A stretch of 64,000 nt of DNA, taken from positions 25,271,548 through 25,335,547 of the forward strand of contig OY759263.1 of the NCBI GenBank assembly GCA_963662155.1. Reading direction: 5' to 3'. The notes beneath the pieces were generated by a model. It was not told the DNA's origin. It was given only the letters and a program-made list of their open reading frames with translations, and ran no database searches. Origin of the DNA: Lamellibrachia columna (lineage: Eukaryota > Annelida > Polychaeta > Sabellida > Siboglinidae). The translations under genes were made by a program, and so were the position numbers. Shown piece after piece: positions 1-22,960 of the stretch. The stretch's first letter is position 1. Every line of letters begins with the position of its first letter.

Positions 1-290
1 ACTGTAAAAAAAATGTCTGATCATTCTACCTTTGATGGTACATGTTTGCATGACCTTTGTGCTTACTGTGTGAATGTTGGTCAGGATAAATTATTCATAT
101 AGAAAAATCTGCGGATGTTTTTGTAATCATGCATGACCAGTGCAGGATTAACCATTGTACAATTGGTGCACTCTTGCCTGGCCTCGCATAAAGAAGGGCA
201 CACAAAAATCATCACAATAATCCATCAGTTTAACCGCTTTGAGGATTTCGTTCGATAACCTTCACTTCTCAGCTTTTCCTGCCATATTTT
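1..290 (+). repeat. FReD gene 3' flank, upstream copy
   Basis: This stretch aligns with two other places in the window: 20660-20910, just downstream of the FReD A stop codon, and 24224-24480. Shared landmarks include the run around ATGTCTGATCATTC and the TTTGCATGACCTT segment. In copy A it lies in the presumed 3' UTR or 3' flank, so here it is probably the tail of another FReD gene whose exons lie before the window. No coding capacity is seen. Confidence 0.7.
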
Positions 291-299
291 GCTTCTCCT

Positions 300-890
300 G
301 ACACCTGCTGCGACGGTTCATCGATCTGAACGCAAATTCGCTTTTACTGAAAGAAAGGAAGCAATGGTCTTCAATCCCTTGGACTGACACTTCTATATCG
401 CTCAGATGAGACAGAAAGATATTTCGTTGGTAAGCAGGATGGACTGGCATTCCTCTCAGTGGTCGACATTCCTGAGGGCATGATACACCTTCGGTCCAAC
501 ATTCCTGAGGGCATGATTCACCTTCGGTCTAGCATTCTTGAGGGCATGATACAACTTCGGTCCAACATTCCTGAGGGACTGGAGTAACAAGTCAAGTACT
601 TCTACCAGACCTATGTCTCTGGGTCCTTCCAACGTGTACAGCTATCACCAGCCGCCGATGGTACTGTTCAGCCCATCCGCATGCGTCACATCTTTCCTGT
701 GTACATCCCTATAATATGGCACGTCCATGATATGACTGTCAGTGGTGGTTCCCGCACAAACAACATGTGTGAAGCCTGGAACAGAAGTTTCAGCGCCCTC
801 GTTGGCCATGCCCACCCTACGATATGGACACTTGTTGAAGCCCTATGTAAGGACTTTTCTTCTGTGCAGGGAACCAAGCGCTTCAACCAG
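300..890 (+). pseudogene. MULE-type transposase relic, C-terminal part
   Basis: Conceptual translation on the + strand, with stops and frame changes, follows the C-terminal part of animal MULE transposases (often annotated as FLYWCH/MULE proteins). Around 345-470 it reads GLQSLGLTLLYRSDE, then a long hydrophobic helix region. Around 590-720 it reads KYFYQTY and later FPVYIPIIWHVHDMTVSGG. At 735-850 it reads RTNNMCEAWNRSF, GHAHPTIW and LVEAL, matching the family signature RTNN..E.W...F...HP..W. A 38-bp minisatellite (about 465-575, unit beginning AACATTCCTGAGGGCATGA) interrupts it. No intact reading frame or catalytic DDE triad is visible, so this is a dead fragment. The same fragment recurs at 26270-26621 plus 39932-40090, where it is split by the foldback element. 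Confidence 0.65.
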
Positions 891-1160
891 CTAAGTCAAC
901 CACCATGGAACCATGCGCATCATCCAGCTACGTCAACAACCAAGGAACCATGCGCATTATCCAGAAAAAGTGGTAGATGTCAGGGGGGTGGGCAAATAAC
1001 CTGGGAGGCAAATGTCCGGGGGGAATCAAGTGTCTTAGGGGCAAATGTCCAAGGAGGGGGCAAGTGACCGCAACCCGTAGCCAGGTGGCCGGGCTCGGTT
1101 CATGACGCCAGAATAGTCAGGGAATCACCACTGTTTGACGCGTTTGAGTCACACCAGAAG
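890..1160. repeat. Minisatellite remnant and G-rich MULE-relic end
   Basis: At 890-960 there are two copies of a 37-bp unit (CAACCA..AAGGAACCATGCGCAT), expanded to about 16 copies at 40085-40690. At 975-1070 there are G-rich blocks with repeated GGCAAATGTCC words. This may be the terminal region of the same DNA transposon, but its end could not be defined. Nothing coding is seen from 1160 to 1640 apart from a tRNA-like A box described under rejected items. Confidence 0.5.
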
Positions 1161-1645
1161 CCACTGACAGGGTGTTTCTTGGCGACATTGGCTACATGCT
1201 TCGAGACTGGCTGCTCACACCGATACTGAATCCATGGGATTGCCAAGAAGGAGCATACACAGACGTCCACTGCATCACGCGAAGCATTGTCGAACGAGGC
1301 AGTTGTGTGTTAAAACGTCGACGGCATTGCCTGCACAGTGAGATCTGCCTCACTCTAACAAAGGCATGCAAAGTTATATGTTATATGCGTGTGTGATGCT
1401 GCACAGCCGTACAACATAACTCGGACTGCCACCACCTCCAGGGAATGACACCGACCTTCAGCCAGACGACAACCCCCTACCAACGTACATGGTCAATGCC
1501 CCCCGCTGTGGCCGAGCGGGTACGCAATACTGCAGGGAAAGCTAGAGATGCTGTTGTGAGAAATTGCTTTTGATAATAGTCTGACAGTGTGTTGAAGTAA
1601 TCACTAGAACATTTGAACTCATGTTTACGAACTGATATACAATTC

Positions 1646-1871
1646 ACTTACTGAAAGCAACTATGTATAACGTAATTGAAACATCAATAATTTTATGGTG
1701 TCTCTCAATAACATTGTAGGTGAAATACATCACGACTAAAAGTTGGTTGGTATTTAAATATCACATACTTTTAATCCTCTTCTACTTCACCTACAATTGT
1801 ATTGACAAACATTACTAAGTGTCACATTATTGACGTGTCAATTACATTGTACACAGTTGCTTTCAGTAAGT
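1646..1871. mobile_element. MITE-like hairpin element (copy 1)
   Basis: Terminal inverted repeats begin ACTTACTGAAAGCAACT at the left and end in the complement at the right. Similarity extends inward for roughly 60 bases and then weakly to a GTAGGTGAA segment present in both arms. ATTC flanks both sides and may be the target duplication. There is no coding capacity. A second copy lies at 41349-41573, in the duplicated segment. Confidence 0.6.
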
Positions 1872-1899
1872 ATTCATGCATGTAAAACTACTGTAGTTG

Positions 1900-2514
1900 C
1901 AGTTCGCGTTGCAATTTAATAATCTGCAACTTTGTCTTCTCTTCTTTCAACTGCATCAATTTGATTTTTTTCGTTTATGGGACAGAAGAATAGATAATAG
2001 TATCACGAGTTGTGAATCAGCGAACTTGATATGTTCTTCAGTAAGTCCATCCAGACTTAGTGACTTATTGCATGATAATTCATTAATAATATTCATCAGT
2101 TCACCTGCATCAATAGTCATTCCAGTTTTGTAAGTAACGCAACCAAAGTGAACTTTATCACAACGGCTGTCTTTCACACTATTAAAATATTTTCAAAGTA
2201 GTACTTCCACATTGACCCAATGTTATATCGCCGTGGACACCTTTAATGTTCGTGGGAAGTTTTACTTTACTGTTTGTATGGTGCTTAATTTACTTGCAGA
2301 ATTGACGACGATACTTTTTACACATCTTTTGTGCAATGTTATCAGCGATTATATTTTCTTTGTCCTTTTTACATTTTCTGATCGCATGCTTACATTTTAT
2401 TCTGGATAATTTCATTAGATTAAAAAGATCAGCTTGTCTGAGTTTGCCTATCTCTCTACAAAGCCAGTGAGCATCACGAGCTGCACTGTGAAGCTCTTTA
2501 CTTTTATTTGCTTG

Positions 2515-2515
<1 letters not shown>
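1900..2515 (-). pseudogene. Non-LTR retrotransposon fragment (linker and RT start)
   Basis: On the minus strand, 2515 down to about 2290 encodes the basic linker found between endonuclease and reverse transcriptase in LINE ORF2 proteins (LFNLMKLSRIKCKHAIRKC, then KDKENIIADNIAQKMCKK). From 2177 to 1956 it encodes an RT-like stretch (INELSCNKSLSLDGLTEEHI) typical of the first RT block. The two parts are in different frames and the catalytic RT motifs are absent. The adjoining sequence at 2519-2700 is a TA then CA microsatellite. The matching fragment at 41590-42300 additionally carries an internal duplication of the EIGKPRQ..FNL.KLSRI segment. Confidence 0.6.
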
Positions 2516-2518
<3 letters not shown>

Positions 2519-2568
<50 letters not shown>

Positions 2569-2619
2569 TATATATATATACACATACACACACACAACAC
2601 CCGTGCACCCGCGCACACG

Positions 2620-2664
<45 letters not shown>

Positions 2665-2700
2665 ACGCACACGCACACGCACCCGCGCGCACACACACAG
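2519..2700. repeat. (TA)n followed by (CA)n microsatellite
   Basis: About 60 bases of AT dinucleotide run straight into a CA-rich tract with CG interruptions. All reading frames through it are translation artefacts. Confidence 0.95.
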
Positions 2701-4120
2701 TTGAACAACAGTTATTAAAACACAGCTGATATAAACATAGTTTCTAGTATCTAGTTGTTTCCACCACCCGGCAACGTTCTATTAATTGACTACAGTCTGT
2801 ATAGTTATACTGTGGTTAGAATGTTATGGCTTTTTGAGGTCTCATTCAACTAGTTAGCCTTTTCAGAACTTTATCGCCAAGCACCAGATGTACCGTGTCC
2901 GGTTTGCGTCTTAAATTCAGAACTATGGCATGAAAGGCGGATGTGCTAATCACTACATTTAAATTTTTTGATTTTGTAATATAAGTACACAACGTCAATT
3001 AGTTATGTCATTATGTTCCTCTTTCTATGGTGTGTGTATTTCTATTTCTATGATGCATTTTCATTTACGTGGCGCAAAGGTCTCAGGAAACGTTTTAATC
3101 TACCAGTTTGCACTCATTGGTATTATATGGCACTACTTTTACTTTTAGCAGATCATTAATCGAATGTTAAGCTTTATACAGAGTAGTTTAACATGCATTA
3201 AATGCTTGGATAGACTCTCTTGGGGGGGGGGGCAATCTAGCCCTTCGGGGTATTGGTTCATACTTGTCTAAAAGTTTCAATTACACTTTGTCTCAGTTCA
3301 AACTTGATGCCACGACTTTCTGTAATATGAAACCTAGCTACTTTTATTATATCATTCAGAACCACCATCAGAAGGGGCTGGATGAGAAACTATTAAAGTT
3401 TCCTTGGCAAATGATGTGCTGAATAATATAGAGAATGCGTGTAGCACTTTTTTAATCAAAGACGTGATAGTTTCTTCGTGTGCAAAGATACTTCAATTGT
3501 ATTTGAACTGTACACATTGTCGTACGAATAAATATATATTTTTACTATTACTACACTACCGTGTCTCTGCAATAATACTGATACAGAGTAAAGACGATTA
3601 CGTGTTGGTTTAGTCAATTGCAGTATACTCGTTTGGAATAGGCCTACCTACAGGTGTAAATGAAACAAAATCCACTGCGTTTTGCCGAAACTCTAGACTC
3701 AAAAGTAGTTGCACCTCGTTTACTGTAAATTTGACATTTGAAGTTATGCTTATGTGACGAATACAAGAAAATACATGACTACTTTATCATGATTTTTATA
3801 TTTTCAGCAAATCCGTATTAAAACGGGATACGGCCCAAGGCCCTATTCCTCCCAAATATCCGTATTGTATACGTACGACGTCGCATGTCTGAAGTTTGGG
3901 TTGATTACATTAGGCCCTAACTCGATTAAAACCGGATAATTGGTGTCCGAAATTTCACCATTTTAAGTGTTTTATCTAAAAATTGAAGGGGGATACTCCC
4001 CTACCATACACACGCCGAGGCGCTTCACGCCTCCTTTCGCGCCTTTGTCGCTTCATACATTACCTTGGACCCCCCATTTTTTCTAAACCCTGGATCAGCC
4101 CCTGCAATAGCAAGTAAAAT
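2700..4120 (+). pseudogene. LINE C-terminal relic within non-coding DNA
   Basis: At about 3010-3150 the + strand encodes a fragment matching the C-terminal region of LINE ORF2 proteins: RKGLRKRFNLPVCTHW, related to the family pattern WRKxLR...LP..TH. It aligns with a better preserved copy at 43568-43795, where the frame continues through LLLLLAECLPIQIQI. Copy 1 has a short deletion near 3160. The rest (2700-3000 and 3400-4120) is shared with 43250-44620 and shows no other coding signal. Confidence 0.5.
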
Positions 4121-4219
4121 AGCTTCACAGTGGCTTTGTAGAGAGATATGCAAACCCAGACAATGTGATGTTTTTAATCTAATTAAATTTTCCAAAATAA
4201 AATTTAAGCATGCGATCAG

Positions 4220-4312
<93 letters not shown>
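4120..4312 (+). repeat. Inverted LINE-linker fragment and (TA)n
   Basis: 4125-4225 encodes on the + strand another copy of the linker segment (WLCREICKPRQCDVFNLIKF) that lies on the minus strand at 2290-2515. The two therefore form widely spaced inverted fragments. It ends in a (TA) tract from 4222 to 4312. Confidence 0.6.
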
Positions 4313-4316
<4 letters not shown>

Positions 4317-4319
4317 CTT

Positions 4320-4880
4320 CACCCATGCCACAACTTGCATTTGATGTGCAAATAGTTCTCCATATATTTGTAAACTCCTAATTTTTGCCAAGGCGTAGTA
4401 ATTGTATTGAAACAAAATTCGTTGTTCTTTAAAACAATGTTACGTTACTCAAGAGCACAATTGGAATGTCGTAACAAGTCGTAAACAACAATGACGTTGC
4501 CTTGCCAACCAATCGTTTATACGACTTCGTCACCCGTCCATTTTTTATTGATGTTCAATAAGTGTTCGCCGGGAGAGTTACTTTCGTATTATTTTCCAAA
4601 CTTTCCGCCTACCAAATTACTTTATAAGATGACATTTTTGAAATCGTGGTTTGTCGACGTTATTGTGATTCGAAGTACATGTCCCAACAAAGAAGAAACA
4701 GCTTGGAAAGGTGACACTATTTAGTTTGGTATGTTATATTTCCTTTTTATTTAGTATGCATGTTCGCACACGGTATCTTAGCATAATGAGTGTGGAGGAG
4801 TGTGGCGGAGTGTGGCGGAGTGTGGCGGAGTGTGGCGGAGTGTGGCGGAATGTGGCGGAATGTGGCGGAGTGAGTTGATT
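4320..4880. repeat. Non-coding spacer with AGTGTGGCGG decamer array
   Basis: Unique-looking AT-rich sequence shared with 44713-44844 plus 47465-47850. The LINE at 44845 is missing here: the empty site is at 4443/4444, within GTTACGTTAC. At 4790-4870 there are about eight copies of the 10-bp unit AGTGTGGCGG. Copy 2 keeps only about two (47820-47842). Confidence 0.7.
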
Positions 4881-4887
4881 CCGATGT

Positions 4888-5630
4888 GCTGCCAATGTTA
4901 GCACAGTCTTAATGCAGCCGAGGATCGACACTAATTGTTTGTAAACAGTGATCAATATGTACAAGCGTCACGGTCCGTATATGTACTTATGGAATGTTTT
5001 AATGCCATAGATGACTTCTGTTTCCGCCATCCATGGTGTGTCAAAAATACCACACCTACAACTACAGGTGAAGCATATGAAGCCAACCGTGATGGCCTAC
5101 GAATGAACCAGCACCTGCTGTGACAGCAGCGGCTCATTGCACTGGGTTATGGCCGTGTCACATTCTGGAGTATACACATTTCCACGTATGCTCCTTCGCA
5201 GCAGTAGGTGCGGTGGAAGCAGAACGGAAAACATCCGAGATACAAACTAAGCATAGTAGTGGATCAACCCCAGTTAGGAACTACTTGACGCACTTCATTC
5301 AGAACATGGAGATAGCAATATATTCCTCTATGGATGTTCACGGTCTCATAGTTTTGTGACTCAGCATCCAGCTCCAACTGCTAGTATGCGAGCAAAATAT
5401 CAAGTTCGCTGAACACTTTACCACCGACTAGTGACGCGAATAGATCTTCCACGTTTGGTAGCGGGTAATGTCCTAGATCAGCATTAGGATTGGTGGTAAC
5501 CTTGATATCTCCACAGTTTCTCACAGTTGTGCTCGCTTTTGGCACCACCACTATGGGAGTAGACCAGTCAATTTAGTCTATCTTCCTTCTAATGTTCGCC
5601 TGTTCAAACCTGCTTGGCTCGTCTATTGAT
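4888..5630 (-). pseudogene. Ty3/gypsy pol relic (RNase H and RT pieces)
   Basis: On the minus strand, and by alignment with the clearer relic at 55740-57710, this holds pieces of a Ty3/gypsy polyprotein. Around 5137-4952 is an RNase H start region (SRLASYASPVVVGVVF, the ASP..VG motif). From 5620 to 5390 are RT finger remnants (the segment before IVVVPK and the QLELD region). Compared with 48240-48490, copy 1 has lost two blocks near 5285-5310 that include the RT catalytic loop. No LTRs and no intact frame are seen. Confidence 0.65.
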
Positions 5631-5949
5631 GTTTAATGGCGCACATTTTAATTGTCCGCATAGACTACTAAGCGCCGAGAGCGGGAACTTGTCACAGCTG
5701 CGATTTGGCTTGCGCGTATTATCAGACACGCGATTAATCCATGAAATAAATGCATATCTTTGCCAAGTAACATAACATTTATATCAATAAAATATTATCA
5801 CCGTTTCAGTGATATTATTTTTTTTATTTTAGGCAAATTAAAATTGTACGTGCGAGCTCTACAAAAAAGGGTGCATGGTGGTTGCGTGTCATGACTGATT
5901 CTCAGTTCAGTTTCACGCTGTTTAGATGCTATAATTCAACTTTTTCGGG

Positions 5950-7320
5950 ATGGCCCAACACATCTATCGAAACCAACTTGCCAACAGCCGAGGATCGACA
6001 AGGTCTAGAAAGTATACTCAACAAATCAAACAGTTTGCACTCACCCTCCATTATTACTCCCCCAAGGCATACGATTACGTCAGAACAATACAACACTTGC
6101 CACACCCATCAAACATCAGAAGTTGGGCAGCTTTCGTCGATTATGAACCTCTCACACACGTGATCGACACTCCTACCTAAACAAGCCATGGGTGAAAGAC
6201 TGCGTCCTCATTTTAGACTCCAAGGCAATTCGCAAAGAAATCGTATGTGAACCAGTTTGCAGAAGTTATGTTGGATTTGCAGATTACCTGACGTTGTCGA
6301 CGACCTAGTCACTGAAGCTTTGGTGTTTGTAAGCGTAATAGGACATTGGAAGCACATTGTCGCCTGATTGTCTGGCTTTGTTGATCAAATCAGGAATCAA
6401 AAATAAAGCAGTTGTGTTTGATGGAACATTCGGCAATTAAAGCACAGTTGTTAAACTTGGCTGTAAGTTGAACGATTGTGATGTGAGACCGTGGTTCTTC
6501 CACCGTGTCCGTCCCGAAGACAGAATATATGTTCCATTCAATATGTGCCATATGACCAAATTTACTTCCTTGGAGATTAGGAAACTATCCAGCATGACGA
6601 GAAGTTGATCAGGTGGCAATACATCGAACCCTGAATACTCTGCAGGAGCATTCAGGAGCGCAACAAACTGTCCAAAACACGCACTGAGTGCTACAAGCAC
6701 AACATGAATGTCCGTGTTGCAGCACGGACCATCAGTTCGGTTCGTCAGTGGCCGATGCCGAAGACTTCTTCCGAGAAGATACGGCGAAGGAGGAATTTGC
6801 AGGCAGTGAGGAAACCACACAGTTCTTTCGAAAAGTGTATTGCTTTTCGATCTGCTACACACGAAAACTATACACGGAAGAGGATCAAAACTCCACTGTG
6901 TTTAGAAAATATGAGGTAGCGGGAACAATTTATGGAAGAAATATATGACTACATAATGAACTTGAAAGACGACAAGGGCAGACCACGGAGAGCAGAACGT
7001 GGCAAAACGGCAGTAATTGACTATGCAGCAGCGAGGAAATCACCCCTCAACATCAGCATTGACCTTATCACCCAGACACAGAGGAGGGAGGAAAAACAAC
7101 CCTATTTTAACGCAGTTCAAGTTGTCCCTCCGTAGAATACTGATGAGGAAAAGCATTTCGCTGTGCAACACTGGAAATTGCACATACTTCTAGGAATCCC
7201 TTTGAGAGCCACTTCTTGAAATCCACTGGAAACTATCTCTGCAGCTTCAATCCCCACCCAACTTACAGATGACGACGAAGTTAACGCCATGGAGAAAATT
7301 ATGGTATCTCTACACAAGGA
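5950..7320 (+). pseudogene. P-element/THAP9-like transposase relic
   Basis: Successive + strand fragments in shifting frames follow the order of P-element-type transposases. At 6010-6150: QFALTLHYYSPKAYDYVR and LPHPSNIRSWAAF, matching the N-terminal conserved block. At 6265-6450: YVGFADY, then TEALVFVSVIGHWK, and VVFDGTFGN followed by KLGCKLND, the first RNase-H-like strands. At 6520-6600: NMCHMTKF, the family's D.CHM.K region. At 6700-6830: MNVRVAARTISS, then FAGSEETTQFF. At 6935-6990: DYIMNLKDDKGRP. The protein was originally a cut-and-paste DNA transposase. Stops and frameshifts in every block show it is inactive. The duplicated copy near 48630 lacks the whole block. No terminal inverted repeats were identified. 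Confidence 0.7.
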
Positions 7321-7339
7321 GGATCACCTGCATCGGTGT

Positions 7340-8263
7340 CTATGTTGCCAAGGTGTCACGCAGCATCTGTAGCTGTTCCAGAATCCATCAGATCCCCAAG
7401 GTCAAACACTAAAATTAAGGTATCCAAGTACGCTCTAATTGAGTGAGTGAGTGAGTGAGTGAGTGAGTGAGTGAGGGACTGAGTAACTGTGTGACTGAGT
7501 GAGTGAGTAAGCGAGTATAAACGTTTTAAAAATGTTCTCAAATATCCACATAATAGAGATATCTTTTCGCTTTTATCTTGGGGGTACATACATAACATTC
7601 CGTGTTTCCCTAGTGGTCACATTTATTGCGAGCAAAATAAGATGCTACGGGGTAGGATTCAGTATTATAAATAATGTGTGGGTGCGTGCGAGCGTGCGAT
7701 CGTGCATATTTGTAATTCTTTCAAAACTCTACTAGATGTCAACTCATTAATTATATATTTTTTGTATTAAGGCATCTGCATTGAAAGAGACCCTTTTCGA
7801 TCGCATTTCTTTGACAAGATATGTGCAAGGTCGCCTTCAGTGGGTTTTTGCCAAAATGCAGCGGTTTTTTGCCAAAACGCAGCGTGGATGTCACTGACCT
7901 GTGTAGAGATACCACTGACCTGTGCCTGAATCGTTGTATCATAGTGTAAAAGTCATGTACCCCTTTAGCTGTATCAGGGGGATAAGTGGTTTATTTAAAC
8001 GGATTGATGAGGACATTAACCAGTAGTGGGAGTATACAATAAATCAGTTTGGTGGAAAATGTTATAAGAACCAGACTGTTCCAGTAGAAACACAACATTT
8101 ATTTTGAAACATCTATATATAGAAAGCGGACGGAACATATTAAACGGAGTGTCCGCTGACACGTCCAAGCGCAAGTTAGCAGTATGATAGAGTGCCTAGG
8201 TTGTCCTAGGAAATGTAAGCGTCAAAGATAGTAGACCAAGGCCAATATTACTCCGAGACTGAG

Positions 8264-8270
<7 letters not shown>
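7340..8270. other. Non-coding spacer with (GAGT)n
   Basis: Contains a (GAGT/GTGA)n tetranucleotide array at about 7439-7512. Two partial tandem words lie at 7840-7880 (TTTTTGCCAAAA.GCAGCG). Only 7770-7800 has a counterpart in copy 2 (48663-48693). No gene was recognised. Confidence 0.6.

Positions 8271-8318
<48 letters not shown>
8271..8318. repeat. (TA)n microsatellite
   Basis: Dinucleotide tract at the left edge of a segment (8319-8412) that is inverted relative to copy 2. Confidence 0.95.
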
Positions 8319-9206
<888 letters not shown>

Positions 9207-9208
<2 letters not shown>

Positions 9209-9780
9209 CTCCCCCTAGCGTTGTTCCCGACGTACACCAAGTTTGCATTTTCTGTACGTTATGAGGGACGCTTTACCCGATTTTAGCCTATCCAGTTGTG
9301 GCACGTTTAACAAAAGTTATTCAATCCTTAATATACGTTATTCAACTTATAAATAACTTAAACGGGAATGACATTCAACATGAATACAAATACAAAAATC
9401 CAACCGACATAATACCAACCTTCTGAATATTGTGTCATCCGAACAAAAACACCGCCAGTACTTATTTATTTCGTCTTGATGAAATATTAACCATGACATT
9501 AAAAAATATCCTGATCGGTTTTTTCTCAAACAAAAAAAATTATGAAGTGCGAACCATTGTTACAAACGGAGTAACGGCCTCGACAACATTTTGAAATAGG
9601 GTGTAGCTAAGAACCCTACAACAGGAAGTTCATTAGCCGTTCGATTAGAATTTCTGTTGTCACGATCCCGGACGCGCACACCCGCTTGACTGGCCGAGAC
9701 GTAGTGCAGTTACAGCCCGAGACCGCGACAACTGAGTGAACGTCTTCAGTGTTCATAACTCGAGCCTTCTACCCGCCGTC
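9207..9780 (+). promoter_or_regulatory. FReD A upstream region and presumed 5' UTR
   Basis: This is nearly identical to 50190-50689 upstream of copy B, which suggests retained or homogenised regulatory sequence. No clear TATA box is seen near the ATG. A TATTTATTTCG segment at 9460-9470 is too far upstream. The transcription start cannot be placed from sequence alone. The frame upstream of the ATG is open to 9736 but begins with a non-ATG codon. Confidence 0.45.
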
Positions 9781-20372
<10,592 letters not shown>

Positions 20373-20492
20373 TGGTACATGGGAGGCTGTTGGTACAACT
20401 ACTCTCAAAAGTCCAACTTGAATGGCCTGTACCTCGATGGCATAAACACTGCACCCTTTGGCATCATTTGGCATCGCTGGCATAGCTTCTAA
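20373..20492 (+). pseudogene. In-frame second half of a fibrinogen exon after the stop
   Basis: Directly after the TAG and in the same frame, 39 codons read as a degenerate second copy of the exon's end: WYMGGCWYNYSQKSNLNGLY, then LDGINTAPFG and IIWHRWHSF, closing with TAA at 20490. It parallels GGWWYKTCYKCNLNGLYFDG and ISWNIWHREL in exon 5. It is either a partial tandem exon duplication stranded by the stop or a readthrough extension. No third base bias could be tested. Confidence 0.75.
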
Positions 20493-22200
20493 TACTCAAA
20501 AATGGCGACGTGTGATACCCTCGTCTTTGGTGTATTTCAAGCCCTGCATGTTATGTATCGTACTTCAATTTAATCATATAAACAACAGCCCGATTTATGC
20601 CGCCTGACGTTATTTATGTTACATGGGTCATTCCGTCGTTGTGGAACCCTTTAAACTCCTGCAATTTAAAAAAAAATGTATGATCATTCTAACTTTTGAT
20701 GGTGCATGTTTGCATGACCTTTATGCTTACCGTGTGAATGTTGGTTAGGACAAATAAAAAAAAAATACGGAAATGTTTGTTAACACCCGTGACTAGTGCA
20801 TAATTAACCATTGTTCAAGTGGTGCACTCGTGTCATGCCCTGCTCAAAGAGGGACCCCACCAAAGTATCAACATAATCCATCTGATTAACCGCTTAGAGG
20901 GTTTCGTTCGCTTACTTTGAATCGGAGTCCGATCTCTTAATGTTACGCTGTATTTTTATTATTTTCTGGTATATCATTGTAATTACTGTTATTCGTGCTT
21001 GTCATTCTGATACTGAGTTTTGCGCGTCCCTGTTCACGATTATGCTTAATGATTCTGTTTTGTTGCGCCTCTGAGCTAAGGTTCTTGATGATATAGGCGC
21101 CATAGAAGTTCATTATTATTATTAGTATTGTTGTACGCATTATAGCTTATTATTCTCAAACATAGTTGAATAAACGTTAAGGTATTGGGCTACCTCCATT
21201 GGCAATCCCACGAGTCTCGATCTACTTTGACGAACTGGACGAAGATAACCCATAAAAAGTGTTCACCAGACCCTCACACTGTTAGTCCGACACTGTCCGT
21301 GAAGTGATTTTGTCCATTTTATTACGGACTTGTAATGGTTAGTATGTAGTCTAACAAAATATATACCGTGTCAGAGTGTGTTCTGTTGTAAAGAGGAGAT
21401 TTCTTAATCATACAGTCTACATATTTAGTTGTTAGTATTACGCGCTTTTAGATAATATGTAATTGTATTCCCGTGATCAGTTCAGAATATGTAGACTAGC
21501 TTATACCACATGCAACTACGTTGAAAGAAAGACATGTTTTCGGTTGACATAAGAAGCAATTTCCCGGTTCAGCTCTGCGCCACAATTCCGCCTAATAACT
21601 TTGTGCTGCTTTGCCAAATGAGTGTCTACGTCTAGTTCACTTCGGCCCGTCGCACTGTGAATACACACATCCGTGCACATACAAATCAGTATATTTTCGT
21701 CCCCCTTCTCCGCTTAAGAAACCGCCTATATCACCTAACTCCGTCACATGACATCAACACTTCTTAGTTTTACCCCGATCATTCAATTGGCCACATCAAA
21801 TGGGTCACAGCATATTTATCATATGTTTCTCCTGTCACCATTTGCATCCATCCCATATGCCAATGTGTGTTTCCTCCATTACACCACATTTTCTCTATAG
21901 TTGCACACCAATATATGTGTAGGACAACTTAATTATATAATAGCGAACAGTATATACTAATTATACAGATGATAGATCCCAAAGGAGAATTTTGCACTTC
22001 TTTGACAGCGCACCACTAACCGACATAACTACATAGTTGTTTGTTACATAAGGCCGGTCAACCGTATTTTACCTTGCCACTGGACTAACGACATAACACA
22101 TTCCACGCCTCGTTGCACAAACCACAATGACACATTGAAAGAAAGGAAGCAATTGTCTCCGTGGCCAACTCGTTTGACAACACATAGGACATACGTATAT
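20493..22200 (+). other. FReD A 3' UTR and flank
   Basis: Aligns with 24064-26210. Candidate polyadenylation signals AATAAA lie at 20753 and near 21169. The region 21008-21165 is an insertion relative to the second copy (see the SINE-like entry). No other coding sequence is seen. Confidence 0.6.
21008..21165 (-). mobile_element. Possible SINE-like insertion
   Basis: This block is absent from the aligned flank at 24580. On the minus strand it contains ATGGCGCCTATATCA and GAGGCGC and is headed by ATTATTATTA repeats. The paired GGCGC words and trinucleotide tail resemble short SINE-like repeats of marine invertebrates. No promoter boxes were found, so the call is tentative. Confidence 0.3.
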
Positions 22201-22960
22201 GTGGTAAGTTAGCGTCGGTGGCCAAGGCAAACTCCGTTAAATCGAACGTATAGCTGATGGCGAACGAAATATTTTTCTGTGTAATAAAGATGGCGTCGGC
22301 GCATAAGACTTGAGTTTCCTGGCTTTTCCAGTATTTAAATGTGTCTTTCTTGAATACCTGTTATCAGTCAAACGTTGTTGAATTTGTTGTCATAGTAACA
22401 CGCATCAACAAGTAATACATTTCCATTTACGTTTCTAAATGTCGGTTTTGTAACTTGTGTTAATGTAGAAAAAGTTATTTATTTATTAATGTTTATCTTA
22501 AATAATTTAGTTAACGCGCTCATCCTCCATACAAACCTCCCGATAACGTTATAGTGTATTGAAAATATATCTTTTACTCATTACGCTTTTATAGAATAAT
22601 GAAGGAAGTACACGTCCAACATAAAAAAGCAAATCTTGGAATGTTACTAGTTTGTAAAATTTTTGGTGCATAAATGGATAGTGAAATATAAATTACGTGA
22701 TTACAATTCAGCGCAAGTCGATTTTGGTTACCGCACGACATGTTATACTGATGTGCTCATTTATATATTATTGATTGTAAATGCCAGCCTAAAAAACTAA
22801 TTCTGGCCAATCACATTGTCATCCTTACAATCCAAGGTAAAAAGGTGACCAATCCCAATTGTTCAACCTTTATACACTCGTGGCGTGGCGATCTATGACT
22901 TCGAACTTCTCGTGATTATGATGTGCTGTCATCTAACTATTATGCGTTATACAATTCACT
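22200..22960. other. No gene seen; weak similarity to FReD intron 3
   Basis: 22330-22450 resembles 54820-54925 and 13400-13440 of FReD intron 3 (TTTCTTGAAT, TCATAGTAAC.CG, CATTTACGTTTCTAAA). The rest is AT-rich, with no recognised feature. Confidence 0.35.

Noticed and set aside
1503..1545. tRNA-like A box GTGGCCGAGCGGGTA (also at about 41208)
   Set aside because: No B box, anticodon stem or acceptor pairing could be found downstream. It may be a SINE head or chance.
9736..9780. Upstream extension of the FReD A reading frame to 9736
   Set aside because: It starts at GTG, and the ATG at 9781 opens directly on a good signal peptide. The same holds for copy B at 50645.
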